From an uncultured Clostridia bacterium (GTDB lineage Bacteria; Bacillota; Clostridia; Christensenellales; UBA1242), in contig CALCEI010000134.1 of the NCBI GenBank assembly GCA_937900575.1, positions 1 through 30,746 of the forward strand: DNA of 30,746 nt. Reading direction: 5' to 3'. Of this stretch, positions 1-9,900 are shown in pieces. Below the pieces are notes generated by a model. The model made no database searches and was not told the origin of the DNA. It saw only the letters and a list, made by a program, of their open reading frames with translations. Made by a program: the position numbers and the translations under genes. Position 1 is the first letter of the stretch. The number at the start of each line of letters is the position of its first letter.

Positions 1-55
1 AATCTTTCCTTTCCTCTACTGGAACATAAACTGATTTTTTATCTTTTCTAGCCAT
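1..55 (-). CDS. 5' end of an unidentified protein gene, truncated by the window edge
   Basis: An ATG at 53-55 (minus strand) opens a frame that stays open to the left edge and gives a lysine-rich start (MARKDKKSVYVPVEERKD). A good Shine-Dalgarno sequence (TGGAGGG) lies just upstream and directly follows the stop codon of the DUF1538 gene, so the two genes are almost certainly co-transcribed and translationally coupled. Only 18 codons are visible and no family can be assigned. DUF1538 proteins are usually tandem two-domain membrane proteins and the gene upstream has only one such domain, so this could be a partner membrane subunit, but that is a guess. Confidence 0.55.
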   Translation of the reverse strand, partial: MARKDKKSVYVPVEERKD

Positions 56-65
56 AAACCCTCCA

Positions 66-2030
66 TTAATAATGAATTATCTCTGCGTTAGTTGGATCCT
101 TAGTAATTTGACGCATAACAGCAAGACGTCTTTGAGCTTCGATTGTTTGCCATACACCAAGAACCTGAATGGCAATAATTGGTGTAAGAGCAATTAAAGC
201 AACAACACCAAATGAAAGACCATAGAAGTCTGCGTTTGGACCATATTTAGCATATGTTAATCCCACTACAAATGGGCCCACAAAACTTACCGCCATAGGA
301 CCTGAAGCTGTTCCACCAGAGTCGAACGCAATAGCGGTATATAAATCAGGACAAAACGCCATTAGGATAAATGAAATTGCATATCCAGGAATAACAATGT
401 ATAAAATTGAGAAATTATATACTGTTCTTAAAACCGCTAAACCAATAGCAACGCCAACTCCGATTGCTAAAGCAATTAAGACTGTTTTCTTTTTAATACG
501 TCTATCGGACATCTCTTCAATTTGCCCAGTAAGAACGTGAACTGCAGGCTCGCAAAGAATTGTAACAATTCCTAATCCAAAACCAATGAGTATTAAAGCA
601 TATTCATTAGGGGTGTTAGCAAATCTATTTCCAAGTTCTAAACCAGTCTTTTTACCAAGCGGGGTCATTGAAGCGTTTGCAGCAGTTAAGAATAATACTA
701 AGCCAACATAAGCATACAAGAAGCCAATTAGTAATTGTTTAATTTTGTTTTTCAACCTGTCAAATTCTTCATTATTTACATCTTCAACAACTTTTGATGC
801 TTCTTCATAAACTTTCATGGAATAGGACTTAAATTCACTCATCATGCCCTTTTCCAAACTTTGTTTAACCTTTTTAATTTCGTTTTCAACACCTGTGAGT
901 TCTTCTTGATAGCCTTCCAAAACTTTTTTATGTCTTTCGCTTGCTGTATCAAAATCACGTTCCAAATTTCTTTGACGGTCAAGTTCTTGTTGTTGTTGTT
1001 TTTTAAGATAGTTGATTTCAATTGAAGATGTTGCTTCTGCAAGTTGAGATTTAAAGTTTTCAAATGCTTCCTTGCTTACTTGGTTTTGACGTTGATATTC
1101 TTTTGTGATTTCACGGAAGTTCAATTCTTCTTGTGTGATATCATCATTGATTTGTGCCATGTCTTCGTAGAATTTTTTACGTTCTGCAATGTAGTTTTCT
1201 GCTTCTTCCATTGCACGGTCCAAAACCAATGAACTTTCAACACCAGATTCGTCAAAGTTGAACTTTTCGTGTTCTACGTTTCTTAAACGGGCACGGTCAA
1301 GTTCTTTTTGTTCTTCTTCTGCACGTTTTTGTAAGTATGCATAAAGGATTGGAATACCACGTTTAATTTCCATACGGTCAAACAATACTTCGTAATCAAC
1401 ATATTCTGGCAAAGTTTGTGTTGCTTTGTCAATGTTCACTTCAAAGAATTGATAGTTTTGATGTAAATCGTTAACAATTGAACTGTGATGAATGTTTAAG
1501 AAAATTGTAACAATAAAGTTTAAAGTCAAAATTATGATTGGGCACAACAATATGTGTTTGAAAATATCATTCATGTCTGTTTCATAAGACCTATAAATGT
1601 TAAGAACCAAACTTAATGCAGACAAAATGTATGCCATAATGTTCATTGTTGTAATATCACGTTTGAATGTACTGTTCCTAAGAGGTGCAGAAACACAAAG
1701 TTCAAAGGACATGTATTCGCTTGCACGTTTGTCACGATACAAAACAAATTGTTGCCATTGTTTGCGTAATTGTTTTGGAACATTCTTGTTTTTCATCTTA
1801 TCATTAAACGCAATCAAGTTTTCTTGAGTGATTTGTGGATTTTCCATAAAATATGTATTAAATTTATCCACTGCTTTAATCAACTTTGATTCGTATGCGT
1901 GGCTTGTTGAAACAAGCACAATTACAACGGTCAACAAAAACAGTGCAACAAAAATGATAAATACATAGTTAAAATCTAAGTATTCACTGAGTGACCTGAA
2001 GAATTTATCCACTTCATTAAATATATTCAT
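66..2030 (-). CDS. Coiled-coil membrane protein with C-terminal DUF1538 domain
   Basis: The 654-residue protein has predicted membrane segments near residues 21-42, 128-145 and 157-180, a long charged, Q/E/K/R-rich coiled coil at about 232-430, then a six-segment membrane domain (about 432-627). The C-terminal domain matches the DUF1538 family as I know it: a G-x-L-TI-CEPAVH-L helix (about 484-499), an RIKKK loop, and the hallmark FDSGG-T-SGPM (569-579). DUF1538 proteins normally have two copies of this domain; here the N-terminal half is a different membrane/coiled-coil module. Family function is unknown, and transport or envelope roles are only speculation. The ATG start has a GAGGGG ribosome binding site 5 nt upstream, and the gene has its own extended -10 promoter at 2082-2090. 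Confident as a gene, fairly confident on DUF1538. Confidence 0.85.
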   Translation of the reverse strand: MNIFNEVDKFFRSLSEYLDFNYVFIIFVALFLLTVVIVLVSTSHAYESKLIKAVDKFNTYFMENPQITQENLIAFNDKMKNKNVPKQLRKQWQQFVLYRDKRASEYMSFELCVSAPLRNSTFKRDITTMNIMAYILSALSLVLNIYRSYETDMNDIFKHILLCPIIILTLNFIVTIFLNIHHSSIVNDLHQNYQFFEVNIDKATQTLPEYVDYEVLFDRMEIKRGIPILYAYLQKRAEEEQKELDRARLRNVEHEKFNFDESGVESSLVLDRAMEEAENYIAERKKFYEDMAQINDDITQEELNFREITKEYQRQNQVSKEAFENFKSQLAEATSSIEINYLKKQQQQELDRQRNLERDFDTASERHKKVLEGYQEELTGVENEIKKVKQSLEKGMMSEFKSYSMKVYEEASKVVEDVNNEEFDRLKNKIKQLLIGFLYAYVGLVLFLTAANASMTPLGKKTGLELGNRFANTPNEYALILIGFGLGIVTILCEPAVHVLTGQIEEMSDRRIKKKTVLIALAIGVGVAIGLAVLRTVYNFSILYIVIPGYAISFILMAFCPDLYTAIAFDSGGTASGPMAVSFVGPFVVGLTYAKYGPNADFYGLSFGVVALIALTPIIAIQVLGVWQTIEAQRRLAVMRQITKDPTNAEIIHY

Positions 2031-2053
2031 AATAACCCCTCATATCCAAAATT

Positions 2054-2067
2054 ATGTCTTAAGACAT
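2054..2067. promoter_or_regulatory. Perfect 14-bp palindrome in the leader of the DUF1538 gene
   Basis: ATGTCTTAAGACAT is a perfect dyad lying between the predicted transcription start (about 2075) and the ribosome binding site of the DUF1538 gene, about +8 to +21. A repressor operator is the obvious reading, but nothing identifies the regulator. Confidence 0.4.
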
Positions 2068-2081
2068 ACTCTTACAATGAT

Positions 2082-2090
2082 ATTATAACA
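2082..2090 (-). promoter_or_regulatory. Extended -10 promoter of the DUF1538 gene
   Basis: Read on the minus strand the site is TG-T-TATAAT, a consensus sigma-A extended -10. The -35 region 18 nt upstream is poor (TTAGTA-like), as is common for extended -10 promoters. The predicted start near 2075 gives a leader of about 45 nt that includes a GAGGGG ribosome binding site. Confidence 0.6.
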
Positions 2091-2181
2091 CAAAGATTAA
2101 TTAAATACTAATAATTTTTGAATATTTTTTTAATTTTTTTAATATTTTTTTATTTATTTTTCAAGTGCTACAGTATGCTTA

Positions 2182-2211
2182 TTTTAAGGTGTTTAAAGGG
2201 GTTTTAAGGTT
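2182..2211. repeat. Three tandem decamers with 10-bp period
   Basis: Plus strand: TTTTAAGGTG, TTTAAAGGGG and TTTTAAGGTT lie end to end, all fitting TTTWAAGGKK. The 10-bp spacing places each copy on the same helix face. The array is about 95 bp upstream of the DUF1538 promoter and downstream of alr. No known box is recognised. Confidence 0.45.
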
Positions 2212-2246
2212 GATTTTTATTAATTTAAATTATATATTTTAATTAA

Positions 2247-3281
2247 TTATTTTTTTATTTTTTTATTTTTTGTTTCTTTTTTGGCACGTATATTGCCAAA
2301 GTTAGTCAGCACTTGATAAGGGCTTGTTTTGACAAAATTTGCATAAGTTTCGGGGGTGTTAACATCGCCCAAAATCTCAATTTCTTCGCCTACATCAATT
2401 TTGATTTTTGAAGCGTCAAACATGAAACAATCCATGCAAATATTAAGCACTTTGCATGGGGTGTTTTTAATGTTTAAATTAATACCTAAATATTCAAGCA
2501 AAAATCCATCTGCATATCCAACTGAAACAACGGCAATTTTGGTGTTTTTGTATGCCACAAATCTCCTGTTATAACCCACTAACTCTCCAATTTTTACATG
2601 ATTAATTTGTGTTATTTTTGCATAAATTTTTTCAACCAAACCATTGTTTTTTTGCAAATTATTGTATAAATTAAAACCAATTCTAACCATGTTGAAATGA
2701 TGATTTTTGCACACATTAACTGCACTGTTATCGGCATGGATTATTGGTTTAAATTTGGTGTTTTTTATTGCAGACAAAAACTTTTTAAACACTTCTGTCT
2801 GCCTTTCTACATAATCATCTATTGTTGCATAATGCGTGAAAATTCCTTCCAAATTTAGTTTGCTATTTTCAATTATTTTGACTGCTTTTTTAAATTCAGC
2901 AACAGAAGAAAATCCATATCTATTCATTCCAGAATTAACTTTTAGATGCACATTTATCCTTTTGTGAAGTTGTGCCAAAGTAAGCACATCTTCAACCGAA
3001 CTGCAAGAATAAGAAAAACGTGCATCAAATTTTGTGTGTTCAAGTGGGCCAACAATCAAAATCTTTTTGTTTGTGTGTTTTTTTATTTTTTCTGCTTCAA
3101 AAAAACAGGCCACACCAAAGTAGTCCACATCATCGTTTATTGCTTTAACCACTTGATAATCTCCAACACCATAAGCATTGGCTTTTACCATTGCGCAAAC
3201 AAGCGAATTGGGATTTTTTGCCCTGACCTGTTTTATGTTCTCTTTTAATCTATCAACCAAAATTTCAACTCTGTTTAACAT
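2247..3281 (-). CDS. alr: Alanine racemase
   Basis: A PLP-dependent racemase that converts L-alanine to D-alanine for peptidoglycan synthesis in the cytoplasm. The PLP lysine lies in MVKANAYGVG (K33), the phosphate/PLP-binding R121 in RYGF, and the second catalytic base Y256 in SVGYADGF; the MD pair (283-284) and VRIGFNLYN (about 199-207) also match the family. At 344 residues it is slightly shorter than usual (360-390) and ends in a lysine-rich tail. It lies 38 nt downstream of queH. No Shine-Dalgarno sequence is seen; instead a TATAAC hexamer (3287-3292) sits 5 nt before the ATG, so a separate leaderless start is possible but weakly supported because no -35 box is visible. Confidence 0.95.
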   Translation of the reverse strand: MLNRVEILVDRLKENIKQVRAKNPNSLVCAMVKANAYGVGDYQVVKAINDDVDYFGVACFFEAEKIKKHTNKKILIVGPLEHTKFDARFSYSCSSVEDVLTLAQLHKRINVHLKVNSGMNRYGFSSVAEFKKAVKIIENSKLNLEGIFTHYATIDDYVERQTEVFKKFLSAIKNTKFKPIIHADNSAVNVCKNHHFNMVRIGFNLYNNLQKNNGLVEKIYAKITQINHVKIGELVGYNRRFVAYKNTKIAVVSVGYADGFLLEYLGINLNIKNTPCKVLNICMDCFMFDASKIKIDVGEEIEILGDVNTPETYANFVKTSPYQVLTNFGNIRAKKETKNKKIKK

Positions 3282-3319
3282 ACTTTGTTATATGCAAAGC
3301 AAAGCGAAATTAACATTGT

Positions 3320-3898
3320 TTATTCTTCGTTTTTGCCAAATTCACAGCCACAATAATCTTGCCTGTATATGCCCTTTTCCTTGCAAATTTGTGTGCTACG
3401 CAAATAACCGTCTTGCTTTTTGAAATCTGCATGAAGGTATTTTATGCCGTACTTCATTTGCAAACTTTCTCCCATCTTGTTTATAAACTCACAATCCTTG
3501 TGTGGACTTATGGAAAGAGTTGTTGTAACCACATCAAACCCATTTTTAAGGGCAAAATTAAATGCTTTATCCATACGGTATGCAATACATAATTTGCATC
3601 TTTCCCCACCTTCTGCGTCCTTTTCGTGCCCTTTTGTCAAATCCAAAAATTCTTGGTGATTATAACCTACATCAACAACTTTTACATTAAGTTTATCAAA
3701 TTCGCTTTTCCTTAAATTAAATTCTTCTTCTGGAAAAATGTTTGGATTAAAGTAAAAATAAGTGATATCAAAAAATTTGCTTATTCTTTCAATAACAGCA
3801 CTTGAACATGGTGCACAGCAACAATGCAAAAGTAGTTTTGGCTTATCACCAAAACTACTTATTTCTTCGTACATCAATTTGTTGTAATCTATTTTCAT
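3320..3898 (-). CDS. queH: Epoxyqueuosine reductase QueH (DUF208)
   Basis: QueH carries out the last step of queuosine synthesis, reducing epoxyqueuosine to queuosine in tRNAs that read NAY codons, using an Fe-S cluster; it is the non-orthologous alternative to QueG. The 192-residue protein shows the family cysteines: LLLHCCCAPC (C26, C27, C28, C31), RCKLC (C101, C104), and a C-terminal YCGC (C183, C185). Length is normal. The ATG is preceded by AAAGGAC, which overlaps the stop codon of the giant lipoprotein gene 8 nt upstream, so translation is probably coupled to it. alr follows. No functional link between the three genes is evident. Confidence 0.93.
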   Translation of the reverse strand: MKIDYNKLMYEEISSFGDKPKLLLHCCCAPCSSAVIERISKFFDITYFYFNPNIFPEEEFNLRKSEFDKLNVKVVDVGYNHQEFLDLTKGHEKDAEGGERCKLCIAYRMDKAFNFALKNGFDVVTTTLSISPHKDCEFINKMGESLQMKYGIKYLHADFKKQDGYLRSTQICKEKGIYRQDYCGCEFGKNEE

Positions 3899-3906
3899 AT
3901 TGTCCT

Positions 3907-6900
3907 TTAAGTTGTTGTTTCAAACTTTCCGTATAAAGTTATTGGAGCATTTGTAGATTCGGTGGCAGGTACTCTTTCTAGTTTGTCGCCAGAGAAATCT
4001 TCAGTCAAATACCAGCCATCAAACACTTTTGAATCTTCGGCTGTAGGAGTTGGTAATTTTGCATTTGTGTAAAATTGTCTTGTTGCATACACATCTCCGT
4101 CAACATATAACGTTACTTGGTGGTTGTCCTGATATTTACCATACAATACAATTTCTTTAGTTCTAAATGAATTATCAATTTTTGTTACTTTGTTGCCAGA
4201 GCAATTTTCAGTTAAATACCAACCATCAAAGGTTTGTGAATCTCCATCTGGTAGACTTGGCAGATCTGTGTCTAAGAAATATGCTGTCGTCTCTTGACGT
4301 ATTTCTCCGTTAAGGTATAATGTTACGTAGTAAACAACTTCAAATTTGCCATATAACGTCAATTCTGTTCCTGCAGATTCTGGAATACCTGAAGTAGTGC
4401 TTATTGGGTCGCCAGAGCAATCTTCAGTTAAATACCAACCAATAAATTCTTTTAAACTACCTAAATTGCTCATTGTAGGAGTTGGTAAAGTTGCTGTTGC
4501 ATCAAACAAGTATATATTGTTGGTATTAACGCCAATATATTCGCTTTCCTCGTCAATGCTGAATGTTAAATGGTATTTAATATTGTTTCCTTCAACATCA
4601 TAGAACACAAGACGTGCTGAATCTACATAATCTGTTCTTGACCATGAATCAATATTATCTGCTTTTGCGCCAACCAAGAAGGTTAAAATTGAAAGGTCAG
4701 TTTGATATTCTGCAACATAAACATTTGTAAGTGTGTAAGTTACAGGCTCGTGTGTCTCAATGTTGATGAACTCGTTAAGTTTTACGTTTTCCAACGTATA
4801 TCTTGCATCATCATATTCACCACAATTGAACACAAAGTTTCCGTCTGCATCAATTGTTGTTGTGAATTTATAATAATCATTTTCTTGTTTTGTTAAGCCA
4901 ATAATCAAACCAAGCACTTTATATTTTGCAAGTTGATAGTTGCCATCATATGTTGTTGTGTTTACATATTTATAATATGAACTTAAATTGTTTGTTACAT
5001 ATTCAATTGTGCCTTTGTTTACCGTGCAGTTGCTTACCCTGTTGGTTACTTCCCATGTTGGAATTATACTGCTTGCGTTAATGGTTGAATCAAATGCACC
5101 ATAGCCATACTTAAAGTTCAACATGTCTTGTAATGTGTAATCTCCACCAACAATCAAGCCAACATATTCGCCAGAGAATTTGCCATAGTAATTTTCTTTC
5201 TTTTCGTCAATATAACCACCAACTGTGCAATCTGCAACAGTACCAGCAAAGTTATGACCGACAACACCACCAACTGTGCAATCACTATCCTTATATATAT
5301 TAAGGACAACTGTACAATTGTTGATATCTCCACCAATGTTCAAACCTGCAATTCCACCAATGATATTTTGTGAAGAATTAAAGGTTGAATCTGAAGTTAT
5401 TATTACAGTGCAATTTGTAATTGTACCACGATTTTCGCCAACCAATCCACCAGCATAAATCTGTGCAGAAATTGTTGCACTTGCAACATTAATTGTGATA
5501 TCGCTTACGCTTACTCTCTCGCCAACAAAACCAAATGCATAACCTGCCGTGTCTGCAATTATTGTTAAGCCACTTGCAATTTTTACATCTTTAACAAAGC
5601 CAACGGCTGTACGTGATTCCTTGTTGTTGATATCAAATGCTGATGAAGTTTTGATGTAACCATCAAGCACACCAATCAAACTTCCGGCATAGTGATTTTT
5701 GTTTAACATTGCAGATTCTTGAACGTTGTTGTTGATTGATACATATGGCACATAACTTGCACTTGCGTTTTCGCTTATGCTACGTACACTTGCATTTGTT
5801 GAAACGTGTTCGATGTTAAATCTGCCACGTACAATGCCACTTAATCCACCAACAGCATTTGCACCAAGAAGAATGCTATTGCTTGTTACTGAAACGTTAT
5901 ATAAATTGAAGTCTTCAATTATACCTGCCAAAATACCAACTGCTTGTGTTTTAACTGCATTCACAAGTGTTGCAGAAACACTCAAGTTACGTACAGCATT
6001 TACAACTGATGGGTCATCAATGCCTGACAACTGTTTGAACAAACCAATTGCATCTCCTTCATTTGGAGAACTTAAAGTTACACCGGTAATCTTCATGTTG
6101 TTACCTTGCAAATTACCTTCAAACACAATTGTGCTTGTTGATGGGTTTGCGTATAACGAACTGAAGTCGATATCTGCAACCAATCTATAATATTTTGCAG
6201 TTGTGTCTGCGCCTGCTAAATATGTGTCCCAAGTTCCAATATTATAAATGATTATTGGATTTGAACTTTCACCATAGTTGCCTTCTTGCAACTTATATGT
6301 ATATCTGTAACCTATAATGTTGCCGGCATCGTCTTTTATCTCTTCTTTAATCTCTTCCAAACCTTGTATATCTAAGTTGTTGCCATTTGCGTCAACTTCA
6401 AAGGCAAAGATTTCTTCTGAAGCAGAAACAATTTTTGGCAAACTGTTTGCTTTCATAGTCCATACGGCACTGTCGCTGTCTGTTTCCAAAGAACCAAAGC
6501 CAAAGGCTGAATATTGAGATTGAATAAATCTGTTTGCACTGCTTATTGTTGTCAAACCTTTAATGCCACTTTTGTAGGTATCGTCCATGGATTGCTTAAT
6601 TTCGTAACAATCCACAACACCTGTTGTTCCACTTGGAGCAAACAAATCAATTATGTTGGTTTTTACACCTTTGTTGATGTAGGTATAGCAACGTTCAACT
6701 GTTCCTAAATTTTCAAGAAGCATTCCAGCAAAATTATTTTGGCTGTTGCCACCAACTGTTTCTACGTCAACGTAACAATCATAAACCTTGCCACTGTTTG
6801 CATAAACAAAACCAGCAGATAAGTTTTTGGAAGCAATGTTTCCAATTTTGTTTGCTTGAACATAGGTTGTTACACCTGCAGTAACATAGCTCATTGAAAT

Positions 6901-9900
6901 ATCGCCAGAACTTACATTGTTTACAACAAAACCTGCAACTTTAACTTCGTATTTATAACTTATTGGTTCGTTATAAGCATAAATCAAGCCATTGCCTGTT
7001 GAAGCATCATAACGACAAGATACAATTTTACCCTCGTTCCTATAAACAAAGCCAGAAATGTTTGCTTTTGCAATGATTTTTGCTCTGCTTTCGGAGTTGG
7101 TGATGTAACCTGTTGCACCATTTGTTCCAACAACTGCACCAATGTTAAAGTTAATTGATAAATCTGTTGCAGACTTTTCAACTTCACTTGCTTTGATTGC
7201 AACAATACCACTTACTTTACAATTTGTTATTATTCCATTGTTTGTTGGTGTAATGCCACCAAAATCAACACTTGTGTGCTCGGTTCCATTTAATGGTAAT
7301 AAATCTTCAGTTAATGGTAACAAATCTTCGTATCTTGTGTTAAATCCTGTTTCTGTACGTTCGGTGTTACCAAGTTTATAGCATACTTCCAAATTCCTGA
7401 TTAGCATGCCTTCATAAACTTCTTTAAACAAACCAATTTTAACTTCTGATTCAACAAACTCTGCAGTGTTAAAGCCCTCAATGGTGATTTTGTGGCCATT
7501 ACCATTAAATTGTTTTAATTGAATATCAAGTGGTGTGTAAGATTTTAAAACAATATCTTGACCCAAAACATAATTTTGGTCTGGCACCATTTTGTTAAAG
7601 TCGTCTTGGCTGTTAATCAGCAAGTACTCTTCTTCTGAAGTTTGCTGTGTAAGCATCAAACCATAAGTGGAATTACATGTTATAAATTTGCCTGAACCTG
7701 TTTCAACATAAGTCCAAACACCGTCGTTCTCGTTATATTGTAATTCAAATTCTACTGTAAATGCTTCGTCTGTTTCATCTTCTTCAACTTCATCGTAACT
7801 AAACACAAGGTTACCTAGTAACTTTTCTACACTTAAACCTTCAACTATAAAGTCAAAAGACGATGTTGAGTTGTTAAGTGCTGTTAAAATGTTTATTATC
7901 TCTTGTGGAGCCGATTTGGTGTCTACCGTATAGCCAACACCATTGTTAAGATGATAACTGATATCAAGGTCATCAAAATAGAATTGAGATTTTATTTTGT
8001 TGCCTCTGTAGCCGTACAAATAATCAGTGCCACCAATTGTTTGTGTCTTTGTTAAGTGTGCACCATGCACAACAAATTCTGCAATGTTAAGTGTAAGTGT
8101 CTTTTCAACTTGGTCAAAGTCGCCATTTGGCCATGTTTGAGTTGCTTTAAGGACAATTGTTAATGTTTTGCCTGTTAATTCTTCAACATAACCTTGTTTA
8201 AAGCGCAAGGTATACCTGTTGTTTCTGCCAGATACAATTTCCACATAGTCGTTTACGTCAACATCTTTGGATATGCTCATATCAAATTCAACACCACTGT
8301 TTGCATTTAGAGTTGAAATTTCAAATTCTGCATTAACACCGTTTGCAACGTAGTATGGTGTAAGTAAATCACCATCATTAAGTTTAACTGCTTCACCATT
8401 TGGTTTTACAAAGTTAACTTTTTCAAAACGTGGCAACATCTTTGCTTGAATGTATTTTGTTGATTGTCCAACCAAGGCATCATTATTTTCACAATATACG
8501 TAAGCTTTAACACGTATTGTATGCATTTGTGTTGTTGCGTCTTTATCAATGAGTGTTTTTACATAAATTCTATCTTTATCTGTTGCAACCACATTTTCAC
8601 GACGAATGATTATTCCTTTTCCATCTGCAGTTTTTTCGTCCATTATTGGTGTTGGTTCACCATTTTTGTCAACTTGTGTAAAGGTTATTTCTTCATCACC
8701 TGTTATATCTTCCACAACAAGATAATCATAATAACCATTGCTTGGAACAACGTCAATTACCAACAAACCTGGTTTGTCTTGTTTTATTACGTCAACCAAT
8801 TCTTCTTCGCCAAACACGTAGTTTTTAATTTCAAATTTGTTTATGCGTTGTGGCAAATAGGTATAATATGCCGAAGCAGATTTATCTCCTGCTTTTATTG
8901 TTATTGTTATGTTTGCTTTTTTGTCAATTTCCAAATTCTCGTTATATTTTATGACATAAGTTACTATTTGCTTGCCTTTTACAAGTGTGCCTATGTCAAA
9001 CACGCCAATATAATCTTTGTATTCTCCAACGTCTACACCATCTTTAAGCACGGCTTTAATTAAACTTGTACATGAATCTTTATCTAACAATTTGTCTGTT
9101 GTTACAATTGCTCTTAAATATGTCTCGTTTGTAGGATAAAGTACAACAGAATTGTAATCTAAGGCAAGGTCGGTTGGGTCTTCAGATGTTGTGATGTAGA
9201 AGATGCTACTTTTTGTTGAATCATAATACTTGCCTAATGATGAATCGAAGTACGATGGAACCACAACAAATTTTAACATCTTATACTTTTCTGGTAAAGT
9301 TTGAAGCACAGAAATAGTAAATGAAGATGAATTGATTCTTACATAACTTTCTTTATCAAATTTTGTGCCGTTCAAATTGATGTATGAATCAACTTCAAAG
9401 GTTGTATCTTCTGCCCCTGTTTCGTCTATTGCAGAAACATTAATCAAAAGTGAATCTATGTTTGTTTTATATTCCCAACCGTCTTTATGTCCAAAGGCAG
9501 TTACATAAAATTCTTTACTGTTATTTTTTGCAATATTTACAGGTGTATTGTCGTCTACGTCTTGGTCTGTATCTTGATTTATTATTTCAAGAGTCATACC
9601 TTCATCGTTAATTGGTGGTACAACAACAATTTCAAATGTATCAAACACTGTTTGGTTGAGTGCAGATTTAATTGTTATGGTTGTTCTGCCAACACCTTTA
9701 ACAACAAATTCACCACCAGAAATTGCCACAATGCTTGGGTTGTTACTTTCAACAATAAACCTTGCATCGCAATCGTCTGGAGTGTATGTTATTTCAACAA
9801 TTTCTAAAATCTGATGTTTGTTATATGTTTTGTTGTTTGGGTTATCTTCTTTGAAATCGAAATATTTCAAAACCACACAGCCATCAAACATCTCAACGTC

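Larger units (their letters stand above)
2031..2246. other. AT-rich intergenic region with promoter, palindrome and phased repeats
   Basis: No coding potential is seen. It carries the promoter and leader of the DUF1538 gene (right to left), a 14-bp palindrome, and a triple decamer repeat, each listed separately. No convincing hairpin terminator follows alr, although the strand downstream of alr is A/T-homopolymer-rich. Confidence 0.7.

Noticed and set aside
3287..3292. TATAAC 5 nt before alr as a fourth leaderless promoter
   Set aside because: One mismatch, different spacing and no -35 box; kept only as a hint in the alr entry.
8464..9063. 199-codon plus-strand open frame inside the giant lipoprotein gene
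   Set aside because: Antisense to a well-supported gene, composition dominated by Cys/Phe/Tyr/Ile as expected for the complement of its codons, no ribosome binding site or family similarity.
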